Shown here: positions 11,638 to 19,146 of the stretch, piece after piece | Numbering within the stretch: the first letter of the stretch is position 1 | Layout of the letters: each line of letters starts with the position of its first letter | NCBI RefSeq assembly: GCF_000151315.2 | Contig: NW_011887292.1 | Span: 3,214,366 to 3,278,365, forward strand | Length of the DNA stretch: 64,000 nt | From: Capsaspora owczarzaki ATCC 30864 | Taxonomy: Eukaryota; Opisthokonta; Filasterea | Reading direction: 5' to 3' | Position numbers and translations under genes: made by a program | Notes under the pieces: generated by a model | The model's database searches: none | What the model was told of the DNA's origin: nothing | The model's input: only the letters and a program-made list of their open reading frames with translations

Positions 11638-13065
11638 ATGATCAAAATGACCTCTCTGAAATTGGAAACAGCTCACAAGGCTCCTCAGTCTTTTGAACAC
11701 AAACTCAACACGATGACCACCTTCAATGACGAGCAGCAGATCCTGCCGATGGACGCCATGTACATCATCCAGGACGCCATCCGCGTCGAGTTTGAAGTCC
11801 AGGCACTCCTGCAGACCCTGCGTGACTGCACTGGACCACTCCCGGCAGCAACAGAGCTGCGCAACGGCATCCGTGCCAAACTCAAGTCGCTGCCAGCCAT
11901 GCTCAAGGTAGCCCACCCCTCCATTCGTTCTCGCTCTCCAGCTCGCTCTCGTCCTCGTTTGGATGTTACACGTCCATGGACTATCTTGCGACATCCTCTG
12001 GTCGAGAGTCGCGGTCGGACGGCTTCCAAGCTCTGCGCCATGTCATCGCTTCGTTGTGGGCTGGCTGTCTCACCGTATAGCTCTCTCTCTCTCACCTTGT
12101 AGGTGCTGGAACGCATTGCTCGCGAACAAGACCGAGACCAAGACACGGAACTCGTGATGAGCAAAGTGCATCGGCACGAAGAGCAATTGGAGCGGTAATA
12201 ACGCCGTTTGAATTGAAAATCGAAGAAAAGTCTGAGAAACTCAGCAGAAAGCTCACCTCGCGTTACGACCACCTTCCCAAAAAAAGCCTGCACGAACAGT
12301 TCCGATTGGCAAATGTAGAGTGCAAGGAAAACATGGACCGTCAGCACCTGCTCGATCGCGCTCAGCTCTTGTCGCTGTCGTTGCGCGCACATTCGCCACG
12401 CGTGGATTCGGCTGAAGACGCTGGCTCGGTTCTAGGCAAAACGTCAGTATTGACGAACGAGCCTACTACATCACACTCTACACTTCACAGCAAAGCAGCA
12501 GCAGCAGAAGCAGCAGAAACCAGCAAGTCGGCCTTCTCGTCGACACACAATTCGTCCGAGCTCTCGACTCGTCAAGCGCTTCTCCCGGCCGTCACCATCG
12601 CGGGCATCCGACAGCGGTCTCTCGCTAGTAGCGTCAAGTCATCTCAACAAAGTCTGCTGTCGACCTCGTCCGACATAACGCAGAGTTTGCGCAACACGAC
12701 GCAGTTGATGGCCACGCAACTCGAGCAGAATGCGCGCACAATGCAAGTTCTGTGTAAGTGAAGGCCGACAGAGGGGCTTCATCTCATGATGCAGTGAAGG
12801 AAGGGGGCCAGAGAACTGAAAAACTGATTACAATTTTAATTGCTTTGACGTTATTACATGCACAGCTTCGTCGTCCAAAACTATCGATGACTTCCATTCC
12901 GAGTTTAGCGGCCATGGAGGTCTAATTGGCACTGGTCGCCGCATTCTAACCAACATCCGAAGGCGGGAAATTGCCGATCATATTCTTGTTGGCGTGGGCA
13001 TTTTTATTTTTGTGTGCACCGTCTTGTACATTCTTCGGAAGCGACTCGGGGCGCTCTTCTGGTGA
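11638..13065 (+). CDS. SEC20: SNARE protein Sec20 (BNIP1 family)
   Basis: Sec20 is the Qb-SNARE of the ER-resident complex for Golgi-to-ER vesicle fusion. Exons: 11638-11907, 12103-12194, about 12245-12753, and 12866-13065, giving about 356 residues. The end shows the family pattern: a SNARE-like heptad region (TQLMATQLEQNARTMQVL) crossing the third intron, then SSKTIDDFHSEFSG, a basic GRRILTNIRRREIADH stretch, one C-terminal membrane segment (ILVGVGIFIFVCTVLYI) and a short basic tail KRLGALFW. The N-terminal half is helical and Glu/Gln-rich, as expected for the region that binds the Dsl1 tether. The second intron is unusually short (about 50 bp) and its acceptor could be 12244 or 12247. The start could also be the Met at 11650 or 11713. 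Confidence 0.88.
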
Positions 13066-13407
13066 GGGGGGTGCTCACTTGCTTAATGCAGAGATAATGT
13101 CGAACGAAAGCTAGCTCCGTTCATTTCGATTCCCATTCAGACTGTCCATCCCTCTCTATCAGTGAGTAACTCTGAATTCACTCTGGTTCAAAAAAATCCT
13201 CCACTCACATGCACCAAGCAAAGTGAGATGCCTTACATGAGTATAGTCAGTGTCGTGTTCACTTTGAGCATCTCAGCAATCACCTGCGCTTCACCATGCG
13301 CTGACTCTCAGTCGTACTCTGACTCGAAAGCATTTGGAGAGTGAAGCGACCGTCCCTCGCCCAAAAACATCATCACTCAGAGCAGCCTATTTTTCGACTT
13401 GGCATTG
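13066..13407. other. Intergenic, left flank of transposon
   Basis: About 340 bp between the Sec20 stop and the target-site TA of the transposon. Only short frames are present and nothing is recognisable. Confidence 0.5.
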
Positions 13408-13409
13408 TA

Positions 13410-13445
13410 CAGTGTTCGGCAATGGTGATGGAACACTCGTGCGGA
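13410..13445 (+). repeat. Left terminal inverted repeat
   Basis: Starts CAGTGTTCGGCAATGG directly after a TA. The first 28 bases match the right end exactly; one change follows, then seven more matches. Confidence 0.92.
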
Positions 13446-13450
13446 CCAAT

Positions 13451-13667
13451 CGAACTTTGTGCGTTTGGCGATTGAACAGAATTGATTTGAACAAACGTAA
13501 AATGAACAATTCTGACCGAACAAACGTGGGAGTGAACATAGTCGTACTGAACGTTGCTGCAATTCGAAGTGAACGACCTGCCCATGGCAATCGAACCAAG
13601 TGAATTGAACAATGTTCTGCAATGACTGGACAAGCTTCTCCACGGCACCGAACATGCCAGATTGAAC
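13451..13667 (+). repeat. Left subterminal array of (T/C)GAAC motifs
   Basis: Twelve TGAAC or CGAAC pentamers start at 13451, 13473, 13488, 13503, 13517, 13533, 13548, 13570, 13592, 13606, 13649 and 13663. Many are 14-16 or about 22 bases apart. They are likely transposase binding sites. Confidence 0.7.
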
Positions 13668-13890
13668 AGTCATGCAATCTCAAAGGAGTGGTTTATCGCA
13701 GCTTCCCGGCATCTCCAAGCATGGTGGACATGACAAAAAGATCATATTTACAAAAGCACGCAAAAGCAAAACACAGAATTTTTTTATTCTCGCTTGGGTT
13801 TTGGTTTTTTTTTTTTTTGGTTTTTTTTTTTACTGCAGTCATCATCACCTCGCTGGAAAGCTCGGTTGGAAGAGCATCAAGCTAGTGTAT

Positions 13891-15426
13891 TTAATCCTTG
13901 ATATCTTCGAGCTGCGCACAAGGGAAGGCATACTTGCTGACATGGACAATGGAGCGGCTGCAATTTTGCGCCGACACTTGGCGAACAGCATCTTCAATGC
14001 GGCGATGGACTTTCTCGCTTTTTTTCAGAGGAGTGCGCTTGAAGCAAGATTTAATCTTGCCAAAAACATATTCAATCGGGTTGAGGAATGACGAGTACGG
14101 CGGAAGATACAGCAGACGGTAGTTCCTACGCCAAAAGTAGTTGCGCAGGCTGGCTGTTTTGTGGAAGCTCGCATTGTCCATCACAATCCACGCCTTGTAC
14201 GTTCTGCCATCTCGCGGGAAAGAGCGGCCGTACTTCTCTTCCGATGCGATCAGCAAATCTGCGTTGTCGTTGCCTTCCTCCGCCTCGTCTTGAAAGCATT
14301 CGGCCTGGGAAGGGTGATAAGCTTCCTCATCGTCGTCGTCATCATCATCATCGTCGTCGTCGGCATCGTTCGTCCGTAGGGCTTCAACAGCGGGAGGGTA
14401 GGTGTAGGTGGATGTGCGTCTGGGTGCTGCGGCGCGGGCTGAAGTTCGGGATGACGGCTGCACAAGTTGTTGGAGACGACGCGTCCGCATTGGATGTCGC
14501 AGGGAAGAGGTGCCTGTGGAGGATGCTGGGTGACTTGCTGCTGCTGCTGCTGCTGCTGCTGCGGAAGACCACTGCCCAACGTCGTCGGCAGAGTTGTCCT
14601 CATCCTGGTTGTCGTCTGTAAAAGCTGTTGAGCGATGGTGCCCTCGCGGTAGCCGACCACGCCGGCGTCGTAGTAGTTCCGACGCCGCATGAGTATCTCG
14701 CGGCTGCGTACGTTGCTGTGCATGGAGCGACACACCTGCTGCAGCACGATTCGAAGTGGATGAGGCTGCGGCATGCTGCGTCAATGTGCCGGCATGCTGC
14801 GCTGATGGTCCAGCATGCTGCATCGATGTCCCAGCGCCGGTACTGGGAGGTGCAGGGGCAGAAGAAGAGGACGGCGCTGGAGCACTCGAGCTGCTGTTGT
14901 TGTGGTTGTGGTGGTGGTGGGTGTGATTGCTGTTGTTGTGCTCGCTCTGTGATGGCTCCTCTGCGCTCAGAACCTTCCCGTGAAACTCGACATACTTGGC
15001 AGACCCTTCATCCTCGAGCTCTTGCTCTGGAGCCTGGTCGCTATCGTGCTCATCGTCGCTCGCGCCGTGGTCTTCGTCGTTGCGGAAGGAGTCGCCGGCA
15101 GTGTGTGGCTCAAGTTCGCGACCTTCCAGCACGTGAATAAACTTGGCCATCGTCCGTTGGAATACATGCTGGTTGACAGGGCCGTGGTGGATGTCGTAGT
15201 GCACAACACCCATATTGCCAATCACACAAATCAGTGTCCAGTTCGGAGCACGAATGGAATCGACGTTCTTGATCGCGCGCTTATGCATGTTAATGTTGAA
15301 GCCACACTCATCGACGTAGAAGATGCGCGATTGGGGAATGTTCGCATTGGCCAAGTCCTGAAACCACTCTTGGCGCCTCATTTTGACCGCCATCGAGTTT
15401 TTGCGAGTGACCTGCTCATAGATCAT
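13891..15426 (-). CDS. Transposase, DDE catalytic part (Tc1/mariner DD34E) with large insert
   Basis: 511 codons from ATG 15426. Catalytic residues can be placed: Asp39 in FYVDECGF, Asp417 in WIVMDNASFHK and Glu452 in FLNPIEYVFGKIK. The last two are 34 residues apart, the DD34E spacing of Tc1-like enzymes, and LPPYSSFLNP is the usual block before the Glu. Between the first and second Asp lie 377 residues, where these enzymes typically have roughly ninety. The extra residues (about 100-395) are acidic, His-, Ser-, Ala- and Arg-rich with an Asp run, and include small QHAG repeats. The start codon overlaps the stop of the DNA-binding frame as ATGA. A typical transposase reads straight from that helix-turn-helix region into this part, so the two frames are probably one protein in origin. 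Confidence 0.85.
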   Translation of the reverse strand: MIYEQVTRKNSMAVKMRRQEWFQDLANANIPQSRIFYVDECGFNINMHKRAIKNVDSIRAPNWTLICVIGNMGVVHYDIHHGPVNQHVFQRTMAKFIHVLEGRELEPHTAGDSFRNDEDHGASDDEHDSDQAPEQELEDEGSAKYVEFHGKVLSAEEPSQSEHNNSNHTHHHHNHNNSSSSAPAPSSSSAPAPPSTGAGTSMQHAGPSAQHAGTLTQHAAASSTSNRAAAGVSLHAQQRTQPRDTHAASELLRRRRGRLPRGHHRSTAFTDDNQDEDNSADDVGQWSSAAAAAAAAASHPASSTGTSSLRHPMRTRRLQQLVQPSSRTSARAAAPRRTSTYTYPPAVEALRTNDADDDDDDDDDDDEEAYHPSQAECFQDEAEEGNDNADLLIASEEKYGRSFPRDGRTYKAWIVMDNASFHKTASLRNYFWRRNYRLLYLPPYSSFLNPIEYVFGKIKSCFKRTPLKKSEKVHRRIEDAVRQVSAQNCSRSIVHVSKYAFPCAQLEDIKD

Positions 15427-15848
15427 CTCATGCGCTTGACATGCCGACCGATTGTCGTCGCGTTGACTTTCACATCAAACTTCTCGTGCAACTTGTCGGC
15501 CAGCATGCCGTTGGTCACGGCGCAGTCCTTGTCGATTTCTTCCGCCAGGAATTCCTCCATTTCGCTCGTCACGACTGTCCGATTGGGCGGCTTGGAGGCA
15601 CGAGGCTCTATGATACCAGTCTCGCGAAACTTGGTGCACACATTGTGCACGGTTGCGACCGGGACATCAAGATAGTCAGCAATCTCGCGAAAGGAGCACA
15701 AGTCCTCGTCGCGCAATGCAACAATCTGCCTGCGCAAGTCCAGGGACATGCGCTGGCGCTTGCGAGGGGTAGCTTGGGCAATCTCCTGGTCGTCGTTGGC
15801 GTGCACGGGCATCACTCGTTGGCGGATGCAGGACTGTTCAGGTGCCAA
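15423..15848 (-). CDS. Transposase, N-terminal helix-turn-helix part
   Basis: 141 codons from ATG 15848. Residues about 35-140 form a paired-type double helix-turn-helix: MSLDLRRQIVALRDEDL, FREIADYLDVPVATVHNV, then a linker and a second winged part ending ATTIGRHVKRMR. This is the DNA-binding half of Tc1/mariner transposases, expected to bind the terminal and subterminal repeats. The frame ends at TGA 15423-15425, overlapping the ATG of the catalytic frame by ATGA. The join needs a -1 shift or a one-base change to give a single protein; I cannot tell which from sequence alone. Confidence 0.82.
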   Translation of the reverse strand: MAPEQSCIRQRVMPVHANDDQEIAQATPRKRQRMSLDLRRQIVALRDEDLCSFREIADYLDVPVATVHNVCTKFRETGIIEPRASKPPNRTVVTSEMEEFLAEEIDKDCAVTNGMLADKLHEKFDVKVNATTIGRHVKRMR

Positions 15849-15858
15849 AGTAGGCAGC

Positions 15859-16112
15859 GTTCATTATTTAGAGTGCAGTGTTCAATGTGAAAAACTCTTT
15901 GTCCAATCGCGAGTCATGGTTTTTTCAATGTCGCAGTGTCGTTCGGACCTTGTTGTTCAAAAGCGGCTGTTCAACGGGTGCTGTTCAAAGTTATTTGCAT
16001 TTTTGCCCGGATCAACTTTGTCCAATGCTCACATTGTTCAAAACCGATTGCAGCAATGTCGATTAAGAAATGTTCAAAACATGTGTGTTCAATACCAAAG
16101 TCCACTCGTTCA
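15859..16112 (-). repeat. Right subterminal array of (T/C)GAAC motifs
   Basis: On the plus strand these read GTTCA or GTTCG, starting at 15859, 15880, 15941, 15955, 15969, 15983, 16036, 16072, 16087 and 16108. Four in a row are exactly 14 bases apart. The array mirrors the left end. Confidence 0.7.
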
Positions 16113-16117
16113 ATCTT

Positions 16118-16153
16118 TCCGCACAAGTGTTCCATCACCATTGCCGAACACTG
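16118..16153 (-). repeat. Right terminal inverted repeat
   Basis: Reverse complement of the left end. Ends in CACTG directly before the TA at 16154-16155. Confidence 0.92.
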
Positions 16154-16155
16154 TA

Positions 16156-16528
16156 CAAAATCGTGCTTTGCAGTCATGCTCACAGTCGGTGAACAAAACG
16201 GAGCGGGAGACACGACTATGCGCAACCGCTTTTGTTGTTCTTGTTGGTGTCCAGCTGAGCAGTTCGTTCGGTGCTCAATACAAGTGACAATTATATTATA
16301 TTCAATCAGTTGCATCACACTATACAAGTGCAGGAGGAGCAAGAAGGACTTGTGGCACACAGGCGAACGGACTTGCGACCTTTGTTTTTTTTTTTTCTCA
16401 GAAATGATTTTGAACAAGGCGATTTTGTTGGATGAAGCGTCGTTGCCGCCGGTACAGAGCATGAATGCCGCTCTTGACGCTTAGAAAGACAACTCCACCC
16501 TAAGAAATGCACCAAGCACAGTAGAAGA
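16156..16528. other. Intergenic, right flank of transposon
   Basis: About 370 bp, including a T run near 16385-16397. It holds the 3' flank of the MARCHF5-like gene and no recognisable frame. Confidence 0.5.
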
Positions 16529-17941
16529 TTAGAACAAACAATCCCTTGCGCGCGTTCTTTCTCTCCTTTCTCGTTTTCTCCCTCGTGTCATTCTTACCAA
16601 CAGACTTCGGGTCAGGTTATTGGAAGAGACGAATCGGAATACAGTTCGGCCGAGAATGCCTGAAATTGCTGGCAGCAACATGGCGCCGACGAACGTGCGA
16701 CTCAACGACGCTGCTTCAAACGCAGTGTCCATCATTTCCTCGAGTTCTGCAGCTTCGGCCTCGTCAAAGTCAGCAGCGATAATAGCATCAGGGTCCTCGA
16801 CGTGAGGGTCTTCGACCATCGCCTGCAGGTTTGGAGGAACAGGCGCATCCACAGTGCTGTCTTCGTGGGGAATCACAACACCCTGGCCACTCGTGCTCGG
16901 AGTGTCCCAGCTGTCGTCAGTGATAATAGGAGAAAAGGGGCCAGCTTCCGTGTGGTCTGTGGATGGCTCTGTGTGCACGAATGATGCGCCCGAGCTGCTT
17001 GCTGCACCCGAGACACTGCTCGGTGTAGTGCTCGTCGAATTTGGTGGAGACGGTCGCTGTTGTGTGGCGGGCTGTTGAGGCGGAGGCCGACGATTGCCGA
17101 CAGCTGCTGCTGCTGCTGCTGCTGGCGGTACTGCCGGTGGAGCGTTTCGACGACGCGCCTGAGCAGCACCACCACCACGACGCGCCACCACTGGAGCAGG
17201 AACTTCCACAGCATTCCCGTGCGTGTGTTCGTGGTGATGATGCGTATGCGTGTGCAAGTGCGACTGAGCCTGCGTTGCCATCAGACTGACCGGAATGAGC
17301 GGAATGAAACTGCACAGGTAGCGCGTCTTGAGCTTGGAGAGAAAGTCAATGCCCTCGTCAAAGCCCATCATCAAGCACACTGAGAACGCGCCATACGCCA
17401 GTGACGACACGTAGATTGCGCCCGTGCAAATGCCAAGCGCGGCGAACGGGCTGACGGCGCCAATGAACTGGTCGACCGTCTCGAGCACGAGCATGACGGT
17501 GCCTTCCTCGGGCTGGGTGACATTGTACGGCGTCAGACACTGCGGGCATCGCAATGGCGCTCCTTCGGCGACCTTCAAGTCCACCCAGCGGCGGATGCAC
17601 GCCTGGTGCACCCACTGCGTCGCCCCGCTGCACTTGCACGGGCGGACCCAGTGGCTGATGTCCTCGTCCTCGTCCTCGTCCTCGTCGTCGTGACGATAGT
17701 GATGTGAGGATGATGATGATGAAGCGTCCTGTGTGTCTTGGGCAGTGGCGGAGCGCGTTGCCGTCGTTGGTGGCAGCACGGCTTGACGCTCGCCTTGTCC
17801 AGCGCTACTACGACTCGTGCTGCGCTGCCTGGTGATGCGTTGATCATTGTCATCGTCGTCGTCGTCGCTGTCGGTTTCAAGGCAGACCCAGCAGACGCGC
17901 GGTTGGCGACCGTCCACGCGCACGACCAATGTTTCAGCCAT
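16529..17941 (-). CDS. MARCHF5: MARCHF5-like RING-CH E3 ubiquitin ligase
   Basis: Single exon, 470 residues. MARCHF5 is a multipass ligase of the mitochondrial outer membrane that controls fission factors. The RING-CH (C4HC3) set is complete: Cys17, Cys20, Cys102, Cys104, His112, Cys115, Cys132 and Cys135, with WVHQACIRRWVD around the His. Membrane segments follow: about 157-195 (two hydrophobic stretches), about 212-225, and one near the C-terminus (LSRTFVGAMLLPAISGILG). A His-rich and Pro/Ala-rich linker of about 200 residues lies between them. The protein is much longer than animal MARCHF5 (under 300 residues). An 81-residue acidic, Ser/Asp-rich stretch separates the first and second cysteine pairs. 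Assignment to MARCHF5 rather than another MARCH rests on the layout of RING followed by several hydrophobic segments. Confidence 0.8.
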   Translation of the reverse strand: MAETLVVRVDGRQPRVCWVCLETDSDDDDDDNDQRITRQRSTSRSSAGQGERQAVLPPTTATRSATAQDTQDASSSSSSHHYRHDDEDEDEDEDISHWVRPCKCSGATQWVHQACIRRWVDLKVAEGAPLRCPQCLTPYNVTQPEEGTVMLVLETVDQFIGAVSPFAALGICTGAIYVSSLAYGAFSVCLMMGFDEGIDFLSKLKTRYLCSFIPLIPVSLMATQAQSHLHTHTHHHHEHTHGNAVEVPAPVVARRGGGAAQARRRNAPPAVPPAAAAAAAVGNRRPPPQQPATQQRPSPPNSTSTTPSSVSGAASSSGASFVHTEPSTDHTEAGPFSPIITDDSWDTPSTSGQGVVIPHEDSTVDAPVPPNLQAMVEDPHVEDPDAIIAADFDEAEAAELEEMMDTAFEAASLSRTFVGAMLLPAISGILGRTVFRFVSSNNLTRSLLVRMTRGRKRERRERTRARDCLF

Positions 17942-18343
17942 GTTCGATTCTGTCTTGGTTGTCTTTTGTCTACGTTGTATTGGTCTTTGGTTTTGACTCG
18001 ATTCAATACGAAAATAAGACTAAAACAACAAAAACCAAATCAGCAAAATGGAATTGAGCTGAACTGAACAGCAGAAAGCAGCATTCAGCAGGGTCAAAGA
18101 ACCGAAAAGCCCAAGTCCAGCAATAGAAGCTCAGACGGACAAACACAATGCTTCGCTCTCCTTTCGAACTGACAACAAAAGCTCGCGCGTAATTTTGACT
18201 TTTTCGCTCAGACATCTCAGAAATCTCAGAACGCAGTCTTCAACTTGCACTTCTTCCCAAATCTCACTTCGTTCTCTCCATCCTATCCATCCTCCCTCTC
18301 TCTCCCCCTCTCTCCCTCTCTCTTTCATTTCAATTGCACAACG
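17942..18343. promoter_or_regulatory. Divergent promoter region with CT-rich tract
   Basis: About 400 bp between the starts of the MARCHF5-like gene (minus) and VPS51 (plus). A CT-rich run at about 18294-18327 lies just upstream of the VPS51 ATG, as seen before several plus-strand genes here. Confidence 0.4.
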
Positions 18344-19108
18344 ATGGCCGCACGAGCAGCGTCCGCACGCACATCGGAGGACTCGTCGCGCAGCCGCGAC
18401 TTTCTGGCGTCTGGCTCCTCGCAGCCGAGCGTACGTCCGTCCATTGACAGCGGCAGCACCAGCACCAGCACCAGCAGCGGCGGCGCCGGTGGTCGTGGCT
18501 CTGTTGCAGAGCCTGCCATGTCCGAAAGCGACCTGCGCCTGGAACGTCGCAGCAAGCGCGGCCTCCTGAAAATGTACTACGGTGTTGAAGAAGGCGGCGA
18601 TGCCAGCGGAGGAGCGAATGCTGCAGCTGCCCCAGACACCCGCTCAGCGCCCGCCGCCGGCAGCAGCAGCAGCAGCACAGGCAACGGCAGCGCATCCGGT
18701 GCTGTGCGATCGGGCGCCGGAGCTGGAGCTGGAGCTGGAGCTGCTGCTTCTGCTTCTGCAAGTGCCGAGCCCCAGCGACCGCCGCGCCGCACAGCCCGTC
18801 CCGACCGCCCCGACCCTGCTGCCAATGGTGCTGGTGCTGTTGGTGCTGGTGCTGGTGCTGGTGCTGGTGCTGTGCCTCCGCCGCTGTCGTCTGCGCTGCA
18901 TCCGCGCGAACCGCTCAACATTGACGGCGACTCGTTCGATCCAAAGGAGTACTTTCACAAGATTCTGCAGGAGCAGTCGCTGCCGCAGCTCATGAACCGC
19001 GACACGGCCATGATCAAAGGTAAAAAAAATGCCAACACGACAAGTTTTCATGCTGACGTTGTCGTTGTTGAGTCGAAACGACGAAACGAAAGGAAAGGAA
19101 ACGAAGGG

Positions 19109-19146
<38 letters not shown>

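Larger units (their letters stand above)
13410..16153 (-). mobile_element. Tc1/mariner-type DNA transposon, full length
   Basis: A 2,744 bp element with inverted termini beginning CAGTGTTCGGCAATGG at both ends and flanked by TA on each side (13408-13409 and 16154-16155), the target duplication typical of the Tc1/mariner/IS630 superfamily. The inner sequence holds a minus-strand transposase gene in two overlapping frames (15848 to 13891) and subterminal GAAC motif arrays. Terminal repeats match over 36 positions with one difference, so the insertion looks fairly recent. It sits in intergenic DNA between Sec20 and the MARCHF5-like gene and breaks neither. Confidence 0.92.

Noticed and set aside
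13447-13667. The regular GAAC motifs as a CRISPR array
   Set aside because: The repeated unit is only five bases, it lies inside both ends of a DNA transposon in mirrored orientation, and the genome is eukaryotic.
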